64,000 bases of DNA from Mesorhizobium shangrilense (GCF_040537815.1 NZ_JBEWSZ010000001.1:4774001-4838000); one strand, 5' to 3'. Positions 53,747 to 62,560 are shown, numbered from the stretch's first letter. Numbers and translations: made by a program. Notes: a model not told the origin generated them from the letters alone.

Positions 53747-55123
53747 TCAGGGAGCCGGCTGAGCCGCCAGCCGCTTGTGCAATCCGTCAATGATCTTCTG
53801 CGTCAAACCGTTGTAATCGCCGTCGAAATGATGCCCGCCGGTGGTCTTGATCGTCTGGATCGGGCTGCCCACAAGCTGCGGACAGGCGGTATCGTCCTCG
53901 TCCTCACCGTAAAAACACTGGATCATCGCGGGGTTGATCTTGCGAAGCTCGGGCAAGGTCGGGACTTCGTCACCGCTGCTGGAGCCTAGCCAGCCCTCGA
54001 CCGTAATCTGGTAGGACGCGCCGGTGGAGAAGCCCAGCAGCGAAATCTGCGCGATGTCGGCCGCCGTGGCCTTGTCCAGCACATTGTAGACGGAAGGCAG
54101 CACGTCCGCGCCGAAGGAATAGCCGACCAGCAGCACATGCTTCACATGCCAGCGGTCCTTGTAGGTTGCGATCAGGTTTTCCAGGTCGGTCGCGATGGCC
54201 TGCGGCGTCTTAGCGGACCAGAAATAGCGAAGCGAATCGATGCCGACCGTTGGAATTCCCTTGCTTTGAAGGACGGTCGCGATCGATTTGTCGATATCAC
54301 GCCAGCCGCCGTCGCCTGAATAGACGATGGCCAGCGTGTCCTCGGTCGGCGTTGCCGGCAGTTGGGCGATGGGCAGGTCGGAAATCGATCCCGCCGCCGG
54401 AGCAAGCAAGGCATCGACCGCCGCTTCGAGCGCGTCCCCAGCGGCGCTGGTGCTCTGTGTCAGGTTGATCGCGTGGCCCTGCTTGATCAGGCTGTCGATA
54501 TGGCCGCGCTGGTCGGCCGTGCCGGCGGGGGTGAACACGACGTTCAGTTTTTCCGGGAGCTGCCCGGGCAGCAGGTCGTAGACGATGCCGTTGGCGGTAT
54601 CATGCCGGGGCGCACCGCTGCACAGCGTGCGCTTCGACGGAAATGTCTCGGTCGGGTCCACGGCGACGCTACCGCCGATGGTCGCCGGCGGTGTCTGGGC
54701 GGCGATGCCCATCACCAAGCCGCCGGCCGTGCCGGATCCGACCAGGATCGGCGGCTTGTAAACGGAAGCCTTGCCTGCGCGCATCACCTCATGGCTCAGC
54801 GTCTCGATGTCCGACACCAGGTAGACGCAGTCGCCATCGGTCTTGTCTATCGCGGCGAGATAGCTGGGCATGTCGACGCCGACAACGGCGGCGCCCTTGT
54901 CCACCAGCCGCTTCGAAAGATCCTCGTCCGCCGGTGACCAGCCGTCGAGAGCGGAGAAGACGAACACGGTGACGGATGGCGGTTGCGCCGGCAAGGCAAT
55001 GTGACCGCCAGGGATCATGCCGGTATCGAATTCCGCGGCCATGCCAGGCGTTGCACCGGAAGCAACGGCCACGAACAGCAATGCGGCGACCGACTTGAGA
55101 CTGTTTGAAAGCGAAAGGGGCAA
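53747..55123 (-). CDS. acvB: AcvB/VirJ-like periplasmic lysyl-phosphatidylglycerol hydrolase
   Basis: A 458-residue exported alpha/beta hydrolase, close to the 456 residues I recall for Agrobacterium AcvB. No ATG precedes the signal peptide; the TTG at 55123, preceded by GAGAAG, gives a signal sequence (to about residue 27, TPGMAAEFD). The C-terminal half has the VirJ part with nucleophile elbow VGYSFGADVLP and YGEDEDDTACP. Known function is hydrolysis of lysyl-phosphatidylglycerol, opposing MprF. Here it precedes mprF rather than following it. Confidence 0.9.
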   Translation of the reverse strand: MPLSLSNSLKSVAALLFVAVASGATPGMAAEFDTGMIPGGHIALPAQPPSVTVFVFSALDGWSPADEDLSKRLVDKGAAVVGVDMPSYLAAIDKTDGDCVYLVSDIETLSHEVMRAGKASVYKPPILVGSGTAGGLVMGIAAQTPPATIGGSVAVDPTETFPSKRTLCSGAPRHDTANGIVYDLLPGQLPEKLNVVFTPAGTADQRGHIDSLIKQGHAINLTQSTSAAGDALEAAVDALLAPAAGSISDLPIAQLPATPTEDTLAIVYSGDGGWRDIDKSIATVLQSKGIPTVGIDSLRYFWSAKTPQAIATDLENLIATYKDRWHVKHVLLVGYSFGADVLPSVYNVLDKATAADIAQISLLGFSTGASYQITVEGWLGSSSGDEVPTLPELRKINPAMIQCFYGEDEDDTACPQLVGSPIQTIKTTGGHHFDGDYNGLTQKIIDGLHKRLAAQPAP

Positions 55124-55329
55124 GATTGTCTTCTCAAAATTCTGTTCAGCGATTTTGTAAGCGGGCCGCGCGGCAAATAAAAGCCGCGGGGAAACCACGT
55201 CTTTGGGCTCCTGACCGGAATCCAAGGCAATATAATGTTCAACCCATCGCGCGAGCTGCGGCCTTTTGGCCGTCCATGGTGATCCCTGACAGTGGCGGCG
55301 GTGCGACGCGCCCGTCGCCATTGTTCGCC

Positions 55330-57375
55330 TCAGCCCAGCCCGATCCACCTGGCGCCTTGCCTAAACAGCGCCGCGGCATCCGGCTCGAAGCGGAAGGTGC
55401 CTATGAAATCATCCGCACAGTAGTGCGGCATCGTCTTGCGGATGGCGGCGGCAAAGCCGCGCGCCTCGTCGAGCCGACCCGCCAGTGCCAGGCAATGGGC
55501 GGCGATCGCCAGGATGATCGCATGGGCGTTGGGCCGGGCGGCGGCCTTCAGCGCCCACTCGGCCGCCTCGTCGAATTGGCCGAGGCGGACATGCGCCATC
55601 GCCCTGGCACCCAACATGCCGAACAGCAGCGGATCGAAGGGGCTCAGATGGCGCGAATGGTCGGATGAGCCGATCGCCGCCATTGGGTCACCTGACTGCG
55701 AGTGGACGAAGGACAGCGCGTAGTGGCCGAGCGCGAAGTTCGGGCTCAGATCCACGGCTCTTTCCAATTCGATCAAGGACCCGTCCTGCTCGCCACGCAG
55801 CCACAACGCCCGGCCCATGGCCCAATGCGCCGCCGGATTGTGGTCGTCGACCAGCAGGCTCCGGCCTGCGGATTCGAAAGCGAGCGCGCCTTCCCGGTCG
55901 CGGTCGCCCCAGCGCTGGAAGGCGCTTTGCCAATGGGTGAAGGACAGGCCGGCATAGGCGCGCGCAAAGGTCGGGTCCTGCTGCACGGCCACTTCGAAGA
56001 AATGCCGCGCCAGTTCGTTTTCCGACTGGGTGAAGCGGTACATGTGCCAGAGGCCGCGATGATAGGCCTCCCAGGCGTTCAGCGAGTTGGGCGCCTTCAG
56101 CATGGCGCGGTTGCGCTCGACCGTCTCGACTTCGATGGAGATCGAGGACACGATGTTGTTGCCGATGTCGTCCAGCACGGCGAAGATGTCGTCGGGCCTG
56201 CGTTCGAATGTCTCCGCCCAGACGATCCTGGCCGTGCCAACCTCGATGAGTTCGACCGTTACGATGATACGATCTGGCTGGCTGCGCACCGTGCCGGTGG
56301 TGACATAGTCGACGTTCAGCCTGCGGCCGGCATCCTCCGGCGCGATGGCCTTCTCGGCGAGCGCGAAGACCGACCCGCGTGCGATGACGAAAAAGTCCCG
56401 CAGCTTGGCCAGGCGGGTGATGATGTCGTGGGTCAGGCCGTCGGCCAGGCCGCCGCGAACGCCGGCCTCTTCGACGAACGGCATTACCGCAAGCCGGGCA
56501 TGGCGATTTTCGGCCGGCGCATCGGCAGGCGCGATTGCCACCGGCTGCGCCGGCGCCGGCAGAAAGCGTGGCAGCGTCCGCAAAGCCGCGGCCGGCCGCT
56601 CGCCTCGAATCGTCCCCCAGGCCGCACGGACTGGCTCGAAATCGAGCTCTTCCGACTGAAACAACCGCGCGGCTGCCGTCATATGCGCCTCGGCCGCGCC
56701 GAACTGGCCGCGCTCAGCGAGATTTGCCAGCAGTGCCGCATGCGCGCGTGCGTCGAAGGGCGCCAGCTCCACCCATCTGTCGAGATGCGCCGACACCTCC
56801 TCCGAACCCGCCGGGAAGCCTATGACAAGATGTTCCAGGATGGCGGCATGGCACGACTGGAAGCGGCGGCGTTGCGCGGTCAGCCAGCTGTTGAAAGACG
56901 GGTTGCGATCGAGCTCCAGCCCATCGAGAAAATCACCCGCGAACAGTTTGGCCAGAGCCTGAAGTCGCTCCACACCGAGTGCCGCGATGCCTTCTGTGGC
57001 GGCCGTCGCAACGGCTATTGCGTCGACGAAACCGTCCTCGAGGCGCAGCGCAACCGTATCGCCCTGCGTCTCGATCCGGCGGCGGTCCGGTTCGTCGAGA
57101 ACGCCGCGAAGCTTGCTGAGGTACCAGCGCAGCTCGCCCCTGGGATCGTTCGGCACATCCCACAAGAGCTCGCACAGGCGGCTGCGCCCCACCGGATGTG
57201 GCGCCAGCGCCAGATAGGCGAGGAGTGCGCGCAGCTTGCGCGATTGCGGAAGTTCGATTGTAGCGCCATCGCGCGCAACCGTCAGCGGCCCAAACAGGCG
57301 CACGACAAGGCCAGCCGTGCAGCCATCGGGGCTCGATAGGACGGATTCCACGTGCGTTCCCACGCCTGTTCCCAC
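55330..57375 (-). CDS. SARP/BTAD-type winged-helix regulator with TPR repeats
   Basis: A 681-residue regulator. N-terminal winged helix (about 22-110, LVVRLFGPLTVARDGATIEL, ALLAYLALAPHPVGRSRLCE), bacterial transcriptional activation domain (about 115-265), an adenylyl-cyclase-associated-like middle (about 285-415, AVMPFVEEAGVRGGLADGLT, YVTTGTVRSQPDRIIVTVEL) and C-terminal TPRs (about 430-680). The GTG start at 57375 is one of several close GTGs and is uncertain. It is divergent from the CysK-like/decarboxylase pair and a plausible regulator of it. Effector unknown. Confidence 0.85.
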   Translation of the reverse strand: MGTGVGTHVESVLSSPDGCTAGLVVRLFGPLTVARDGATIELPQSRKLRALLAYLALAPHPVGRSRLCELLWDVPNDPRGELRWYLSKLRGVLDEPDRRRIETQGDTVALRLEDGFVDAIAVATAATEGIAALGVERLQALAKLFAGDFLDGLELDRNPSFNSWLTAQRRRFQSCHAAILEHLVIGFPAGSEEVSAHLDRWVELAPFDARAHAALLANLAERGQFGAAEAHMTAAARLFQSEELDFEPVRAAWGTIRGERPAAALRTLPRFLPAPAQPVAIAPADAPAENRHARLAVMPFVEEAGVRGGLADGLTHDIITRLAKLRDFFVIARGSVFALAEKAIAPEDAGRRLNVDYVTTGTVRSQPDRIIVTVELIEVGTARIVWAETFERRPDDIFAVLDDIGNNIVSSISIEVETVERNRAMLKAPNSLNAWEAYHRGLWHMYRFTQSENELARHFFEVAVQQDPTFARAYAGLSFTHWQSAFQRWGDRDREGALAFESAGRSLLVDDHNPAAHWAMGRALWLRGEQDGSLIELERAVDLSPNFALGHYALSFVHSQSGDPMAAIGSSDHSRHLSPFDPLLFGMLGARAMAHVRLGQFDEAAEWALKAAARPNAHAIILAIAAHCLALAGRLDEARGFAAAIRKTMPHYCADDFIGTFRFEPDAAALFRQGARWIGLG

Positions 57376-57548
57376 GCAGACCAGTCGGCGTCTCCTTTAT
57401 CGCCAGAACGACAGGGCAGCGATGCGCCCACGCCGGATTGCCGGCACGTCAATGAACATAACGCGGCAAGGTCTCGAAACCTCGCCGCCCAAGCCGCCGG
57501 TTTGTAACCGGCTCGTGACGACAACGACGACAGACGAGGAGTTCTTCC
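57376..57548. promoter_or_regulatory. Divergent promoter with inverted repeat GCCGGTT-TGT-AACCGGC
   Basis: Perfect 7-base arms at 57496-57502 and 57506-57512, 36 bases before the CysK-like start; AGGT-N6-ACCT is seen just before. This 173-base region is the only space for control of both the BTAD regulator gene and the CysK-like operon, so this is the candidate operator. Confidence 0.5.
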
Positions 57549-58637
57549 ATGTTGCATCAGCAGAAAATCAGAACCACGGCCGGGCGCGGGCGCCTGTTCG
57601 ACAGCATTCTCGACACGGTCGGCGACACGCCGGTAATCCGCATCAACAATCTGGGACCTGCCCACGCGACCATCTATGTGAAGGCCGAGTTCTTCAATCC
57701 GGCGGCTTCGGTGAAGGACCGGCTGGCGCTCAACATCATCGAGGAAGGCGAGCGTAGCGGCGCGCTGAAGCCGGGGCAGACCATCGTCGAGGCGACCAGC
57801 GGCAACACCGGCATCGGGCTGGCCATGGTCTGCGCGCAAAAAGGCTATCCGCTGGTGGTGACCATGGCCGACAGCTTTTCCATCGAACGCCGCAAGCTGA
57901 TGCGCATGCTGGGCGCCAAGGTGGTGCTGACACCACGCGCCCAGAAAGGTTTCGGCATGTACAAGAAGGCGGTGGAATTGGCCGAGGCCAACGGCTGGTT
58001 CCTCGCGCGTCAGTTCGAGACGAAGGCCAATGCGGCCATCCACGAGGCGACGACGGCGCGCGAGATCATCAATGATTTCGCCGGCTCACGGCTCGACTGC
58101 TTCGTCACCGGCTATGGCACCGGCGGTACAGTCGTCGGCGTTGCGCGTGTGTTGCGCCGCGAGCGGCCGGATACCCGCATCGTGCTTTCGGAACCGGCCA
58201 ATGCCCAGCTCATCGGCAGCGGCAAGCCGCAGGAGCGCGGCGCCGATGGCGCGCCGGCCGCCAGCCATCCCGCCTTCGAGCCGCACCCGATCCAGGGCTG
58301 GACGCCGGACTTCATCCCGAATGTCCTGCAGGAGGCGATCGATGCCAGCCTTTACGACGAGGTGATGCCGATTGCCGGGCCCGAAGGCATCAAATGGGCC
58401 AAGGCGCTGGCGCAGAAGGAAGGCATATTCACCGGCATTTCCGGCGGCTCGACCTTTGCAGTGGCGCTCCAGGTCGCCGAGAAAGCGCCGGCGGGATCGG
58501 TGATCCTGTGCATGCTGCCCGACACCGGCGAACGCTACATGACCACGCCGCTGTTCGACGGTATCGAAGCCGAAATGGACGCCGACGAGATCGCCCTCTC
58601 GCGTTCGACGCCCGGCTGCCAGTTTCCGGCGGCTTGA
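57549..58637 (+). CDS. Cysteine synthase-like PLP enzyme (beta-replacement)
   Basis: A 362-residue fold-type II PLP enzyme. PLP lysine in NPAASVKDRLALNI, TSGNTGIGLAMVCAQKGYP, and phosphate-binding GYGTGGTVVGVARVL. The start at 57549 follows GAGGAG. It is about 40 residues longer than CysK, with an extra insertion (about 225-245, AASHPAFEPHPIQGW) and C-terminal tail. It adds a nucleophile to an activated serine. It sits 14 bases before a PLP decarboxylase gene, so the product may be decarboxylated rather than used as cysteine. Confidence 0.88.
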   Translation: MLHQQKIRTTAGRGRLFDSILDTVGDTPVIRINNLGPAHATIYVKAEFFNPAASVKDRLALNIIEEGERSGALKPGQTIVEATSGNTGIGLAMVCAQKGYPLVVTMADSFSIERRKLMRMLGAKVVLTPRAQKGFGMYKKAVELAEANGWFLARQFETKANAAIHEATTAREIINDFAGSRLDCFVTGYGTGGTVVGVARVLRRERPDTRIVLSEPANAQLIGSGKPQERGADGAPAASHPAFEPHPIQGWTPDFIPNVLQEAIDASLYDEVMPIAGPEGIKWAKALAQKEGIFTGISGGSTFAVALQVAEKAPAGSVILCMLPDTGERYMTTPLFDGIEAEMDADEIALSRSTPGCQFPAA

Positions 58638-58650
58638 CGAGAGCCATGTC

Positions 58651-60141
58651 ATGGACGGCGCACACGAAACACTTGGCATGGTGGCCGAGGAAACGCTTGA
58701 CCCATCGGACTGGGCCGATGTGCAGACACTGTCGCATCGCATCGTCGACGATGCCGTCGCCTACCTGCGCGATGTCAGGGATCGTCCGGTGTGGCAGGAG
58801 ATGCCAGGCGACGTGAAAGCGTTCTTCACCGCACCCCTGCCCCGATCGCCCGCGTCGCTGGCTGACGTCTATGGCGAAGTCGCTGAGAAGGTGATGCCCT
58901 ATCCGATGGGCAACATCCACCCGCGCTTCTGGTCCTGGTACATGGGATCGAGCAATCTTGCCGGCGCGCTCGGCGATTTCCTGGCGGCGATCCAGGGCTC
59001 CAACCTCGGCGGCGGCAACCATGCCGCCGCGCTGGTGGACGGCCAGGTGGTGAACTGGTGCAAGGAGATGCTGGGTTTTCCGGCTTCGGCCAGCGGCACG
59101 CTGGTCAGCGGTGGCTCTATGGCCAACATCATCGGGCTGACCGTTGCGCGCAACACCAAGGCGGGCATCAACGTTCGCGAGCACGGCGTTGCCGCCATCG
59201 AGAAGCCCCTGCGCTTCTATGGTTCGGATCAGATCCACTCCTGCCACCGCAAGGCCATGGAGGCGCTTGGTCTTGGCAACCAGGCGCTGCGCCGTATTCC
59301 GACCGACGCCAGCCTGCGCATCGACATTGGTGCCTTGCGGGCGGCGATCGCCGAGGACCGCAAGGCGGGTTTCAAGCCGGCCTGCGTCATCGGCAACGCC
59401 GGCACGGTGAACACCGGGGCGATCGACAGTCTGCAGGTGCTTGCCAAGCTGGCGCATGAGGAAGACCTCTGGTTCCATGTCGACGGCTGCATCGGGGCCT
59501 TGATCGCGATTGCGCCACAGAATGCCCATCGCGTCGCCGGTATCAAATGGGCGGATTCGATCGCCCTTGACCCGCACAAATGGCTGCACGCGCCGTTCGA
59601 AGCGGGCTGCGCCCTGGTCAGGGACGCCTTGGCGCATCGCAACACCTTCGCCGTCACGCCGGAATATCTGGAATCGGCTCCGCGCGGCCTCGCCTCCGGC
59701 CAGTGGCTGCACGACTACGGCATGCAGACCACGCGCGGTTTTCGGGCACTCAAGGTCTGGATGGCACTGAAGGAGCATGGGATCGAGAAGTTCGGCCGGC
59801 TGATCGACCAGAACATCGCGCAGGCCGGCTATCTCGCTGAATTGATCGTGGACGAGCCGCTGCTGGAACTGGTTGTGCCGCCGACCATCAACATCGTCTG
59901 CTTCCGCTGTCGGCCCGGCGATATGACGGGCGCGACGCTGAAGGCGTTCAACACCGAGATCATGCTGCGATTGCAGGAACAGGGCATAGCCGCGCTTTCG
60001 GACACGACGGTGCGCGGCGAGCACTGCCTGCGGGTCGCCATCACCAACCACCGCACCCGGCGCGAGGACCTGGACCTGCTGGTGCGGGAGGTGGTGAGGC
60101 TGGTGCGGGAGATGGGGAAGCCGGGCGCTGCATCTTCCTAG
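58651..60141 (+). CDS. PLP-dependent group II amino-acid decarboxylase
   Basis: A 496-residue PLP-dependent decarboxylase of the aromatic-amino-acid/tyrosine/DABA decarboxylase family. N-terminal substrate region (PMGNIHPRFWSWYMGSSN), VSGGSMANIIGLTVARN, GNAGTVNTGAIDSL, and PLP lysine in SIALDPHKWLHAPFEAGC. It follows the CysK-like gene by 14 bases. Its substrate may be the amino acid made by that enzyme; tyrosine, glutamate or 2,4-diaminobutyrate are other possibilities. Confidence 0.9.
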   Translation: MDGAHETLGMVAEETLDPSDWADVQTLSHRIVDDAVAYLRDVRDRPVWQEMPGDVKAFFTAPLPRSPASLADVYGEVAEKVMPYPMGNIHPRFWSWYMGSSNLAGALGDFLAAIQGSNLGGGNHAAALVDGQVVNWCKEMLGFPASASGTLVSGGSMANIIGLTVARNTKAGINVREHGVAAIEKPLRFYGSDQIHSCHRKAMEALGLGNQALRRIPTDASLRIDIGALRAAIAEDRKAGFKPACVIGNAGTVNTGAIDSLQVLAKLAHEEDLWFHVDGCIGALIAIAPQNAHRVAGIKWADSIALDPHKWLHAPFEAGCALVRDALAHRNTFAVTPEYLESAPRGLASGQWLHDYGMQTTRGFRALKVWMALKEHGIEKFGRLIDQNIAQAGYLAELIVDEPLLELVVPPTINIVCFRCRPGDMTGATLKAFNTEIMLRLQEQGIAALSDTTVRGEHCLRVAITNHRTRREDLDLLVREVVRLVREMGKPGAASS

Positions 60142-60188
60142 TTACGGGCGGCCGTGCGAATCTGCTGCAATGATTCGGGGAGGTGCTC

Positions 60189-60548
60189 ATGGTGACGCTG
60201 TTTCGCATTGCCGCGCTCGCCGCCCTTGTTCTCACCACGACCGCCCATGCGGCGGACATGGCCTTCTTCGTGAAGAACAAGCGCACGGAGGCTGTCGCGG
60301 TCGAACTGTTCAGCCATGACCGCGAGACTGTCTGGCCGGGCAACGACAAGGTTTTCCTCATCGATCCGAGCTCGCGGAAATCGATCCCGATCTCCTGCAA
60401 TGCAGGTGAGCGCATCTGCTATGGCGCCTGGGTAAACGGCAATGACAGCATCTCCGCCGGCGTCGGTCCGGACAACGACCAGCCCTGTGACACTTGCTGC
60501 TTCACCTGCGTCGAGCATTCGACGGAGACGATCGATCTGGTGGAGTAG
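60189..60548 (+). CDS. Small exported six-cysteine protein, paralogue A
   Basis: A 119-residue protein with signal peptide (1-20, ending TTTAHA) and six cysteines arranged as SC..ICYGAW and C-x2-CC-x2-C near the end. It shares PIS(C)N.GE.ICYGAW and C..CC.TC with the protein at 61442. No recognised domain. Even cysteine number and export suggest three disulfides or a metal site. Its neighbour at 60712 is convergent. Confidence 0.8.
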   Translation: MVTLFRIAALAALVLTTTAHAADMAFFVKNKRTEAVAVELFSHDRETVWPGNDKVFLIDPSSRKSIPISCNAGERICYGAWVNGNDSISAGVGPDNDQPCDTCCFTCVEHSTETIDLVE

Positions 60549-60554
60549 TGCTTG

Positions 60555-60708
60555 CCTTCTTCCCTTGTGGGAGAAGGTGGCCGAGCGAAGCGAGGTCGGA
60601 TGAGGGGTGTTCCAGAAGACGCTAACGCCTCATTCCGTCCAGCACCCCTCAATCGTCTCGGCGCTAGCGCGCCGATCCACCTTCTCCCACAGGGGGGAGA
60701 AGGGAAGG
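60555..60708. repeat. Intergenic repeat with inverted ends, related to the E2 elements
   Basis: Ends are inverted copies: CTTGTGGGAGAAGGTGG (60564-60580) against CCACCTTCTCCCACAG (60676-60691). The interior has GGTGGCCGAGCGAAGCGAGGTCGGATGAGGGG, the same order as GGTGGCCGGCCGAAGGCCGGTCGGGTGGGG in the repeats at 8077-8214 and 8338-8475. It nearly fills the gap between the convergent genes at 60189 and 60712 and could also serve as terminator. Confidence 0.7.
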
Positions 60709-60711
60709 CTT

Positions 60712-61185
60712 CTATCCCGCCACTCGCTCGAACTTCATCACCCAGTTGAGCTCCCAGCTCTGCCCATCGTCGGTCGAGAACGACTGCTCCCAGCGCGGGC
60801 TGGCACCCGCCGTCCACAGGAAGCGCACGCGCACGTTCTGCCCACCCTCGACATCGTCGCCGAAGAACTCGCCGCGTCCATCGACAAAGCGGCCGACGGT
60901 CGGCGGAAACAGCCGGAAACTCTTGGTGTCCGACCAGTAGATGGACCACAGGCCGGTTTCGGGATTGTGGAGGCGCAGCGTCATGCCGGTGAAATCGCGC
61001 ACTGGGATGAACATCTGGTCGAGATTGCCGCCGAAGCCGCCGCCGGGGATCGGCATCACCTTTTCGACGCGCGAGGTGGCGGGGAAGGTTTCCCAATCCG
61101 TCGAGCCAACCAGCCGCCCGCGCAGGAACTCGTTGGTGATCGACCATTCGCCGACCAGGAAATCGAAATCGTCAAACCCGCTCAT
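60712..61185 (-). CDS. DUF1579-like conserved protein
   Basis: A 157-residue cytoplasmic protein of a lipocalin/FABP-like type (DFDFLVGEWSITNEF, FTGMTLRLHNPETGLWSIYW, LWTAGASPRWEQSFSTDDG), matching the DUF1579-type hypothetical proteins. ATG at 61185 follows GGGGGGACGTGATT, a strong ribosome binding site; upstream ATGs are less likely. Function unknown; it may bind a small hydrophobic molecule. Confidence 0.8.
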   Translation of the reverse strand: MSGFDDFDFLVGEWSITNEFLRGRLVGSTDWETFPATSRVEKVMPIPGGGFGGNLDQMFIPVRDFTGMTLRLHNPETGLWSIYWSDTKSFRLFPPTVGRFVDGRGEFFGDDVEGGQNVRVRFLWTAGASPRWEQSFSTDDGQSWELNWVMKFERVAG

Positions 61186-61441
61186 AATCACGTCCCCCCT
61201 CGACAGCATCGACCATGAATGCATCGCCTTCATAGCAGAGGCCTCCTGACAGGGCAGCGTCAGGAGCAGCCACCGCTTGTGTTTTTCGGCGGAGGACGGT
61301 TCCGTGCGGCCAGCACCCCAGCGGTCGGGACGCCATCCCGAAAAATCAGGATCCGGTCGCGGCCCCCCCTTCCGTGCACCAGCGCGGCATGGCATGGGTA
61401 TCCATGCGGTCGGACGGGCCGTTTCTTTCCAGGGGGTTACC
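61186..61441. promoter_or_regulatory. Divergent region between DUF1579-like gene and paralogue B
   Basis: 256 bases with promoters of both genes presumed. I see no clear operator or RNA motif. A GGGACGCCATCCC hairpin-like segment (about 61328-61340) is the only notable symmetry. Confidence 0.35.
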
Positions 61442-61813
61442 ATGTTTTACGCTTATGCGCGCCGCACGCTGGCCGCGCTCTCTCTTGCCGTGTTGCTCGC
61501 ACCGGCGGCACAGGCCGCCGACATCACCTTTGCCATCAAGAACAGCCATCCCAACGCCATGCGCGTCGAGCTTTACAGCCAGGACCGCGACTATGTCTGG
61601 CCGGGTGACGGCAAGGACTACTACCTCGATGACGGCGAGACCAAGCAGCTGCCGATATCCTGCAACCAGGGCGAATCGATCTGCTACGGCGCCTGGGTCG
61701 ACGGTGACGAGGGAACCTATTGGGGCGTCGGACCCGGCAACAAGGAAAAATGCGAGGATTGCTGCTACACCTGCACCGGCGGCGAGACCGAGGAAATCAA
61801 TCTGGTCCCCTGA
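61442..61813 (+). CDS. Small exported six-cysteine protein, paralogue B
   Basis: A 123-residue protein with signal peptide (1-25, ending APAAQA). The mature part aligns with paralogue A over its whole length: K-N, YSQDRDYVWPGD, QLPISCNQGESICYGAWVDG, then C-x2-CC-x2-C and a final E-I-N-L-V-P. ATG at 61442 follows CAGGGGG. It is acidic (many Asp/Glu). Function unknown; the two are probably a duplication around the DUF1579-like gene. Confidence 0.82.
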   Translation: MFYAYARRTLAALSLAVLLAPAAQAADITFAIKNSHPNAMRVELYSQDRDYVWPGDGKDYYLDDGETKQLPISCNQGESICYGAWVDGDEGTYWGVGPGNKEKCEDCCYTCTGGETEEINLVP

Positions 61814-61933
61814 CCGGTTTGCCAGCTTGACGCTTTTCCCAGCGTAGCCATAGCTTGCACCAAGCAAATACCCAGAGCGCGCCGCGTCTGTCCTATCGGA
61901 CGCGAGCGTGCTCCAGGCAACAGGAGCACAGCA

Positions 61934-62560
61934 ATGGCTGGCATCGTCGAAAGCGAAAAGATCGACGTCGGGTTTTCAGGAAAACGCTGCATTCATTCGC
62001 GCAATTGCGTGCTTGGCGATCCGCATGTCTTCGTGCCCAATGCGCCCGGCGAGTGGATCCACCCTGAAGCGGCCAGCGTCGAGAAGATCGTGGCCCTCGC
62101 CGAAAACTGCCCTTCGGGCGCCATCACCTATGTCCGCAAGGATGGCGGGCCGCAGGAGAAGCCGCCGGCGGTGAACACCGTGCGTATCCGGGAGAATGGC
62201 CCGCTGGCTGTCCACGCCGAGATCGTGCTGGGCGAGAAGACGCTGTTCCGTGCCACGCTCTGCCGCTGCGGCGCCTCCGAAAACAAGCCGTTCTGTGACG
62301 GCAGCCACAGCAAGGCGGGGTTTGCCGCCACCGGGGAGCCGGCGCTCAAGGACACGCCGGCACTCGAAGCGCGGGACGGGCCACTCATTGTGAAGCCGAC
62401 CACGAATGGCCCGCTCAAGCTAGAGGGCAATCTGGAGATCGTCACCGGCACCGGCCATACGGTCGAGCGGGCGACGGTTGCGTTCCTGTGCCGATGCGGC
62501 CATTCGGCCAACAAGCCTTACTGCGATGGTACCCATAAAAAGGTTGGCTTTGTGGGATGA
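61934..62560 (+). CDS. Divergent ferredoxin domain plus two CDGSH iron-sulfur domains
   Basis: A 208-residue cytoplasmic protein: a divergent 4Fe-4S ferredoxin-like domain (1-75, RCIHSRNC and NCPSGAI), then two CDGSH-type 2Fe-2S domains (about 112-128 CRCGASENKPFCDGSH; about 186-202 CRCGHSANKPYCDGTH). CDGSH clusters are redox-active and labile. ATG at 61934 follows GGAGCACAGCA. It may be an electron carrier or sensor; no partner is evident. Confidence 0.9.
   Translation: MAGIVESEKIDVGFSGKRCIHSRNCVLGDPHVFVPNAPGEWIHPEAASVEKIVALAENCPSGAITYVRKDGGPQEKPPAVNTVRIRENGPLAVHAEIVLGEKTLFRATLCRCGASENKPFCDGSHSKAGFAATGEPALKDTPALEARDGPLIVKPTTNGPLKLEGNLEIVTGTGHTVERATVAFLCRCGHSANKPYCDGTHKKVGFVG

Noticed and set aside
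57376..57548. Riboswitch before the CysK-like gene
   Set aside because: The only structure is a short perfect inverted repeat; the region lacks a multi-stem leader and looks like a protein operator.
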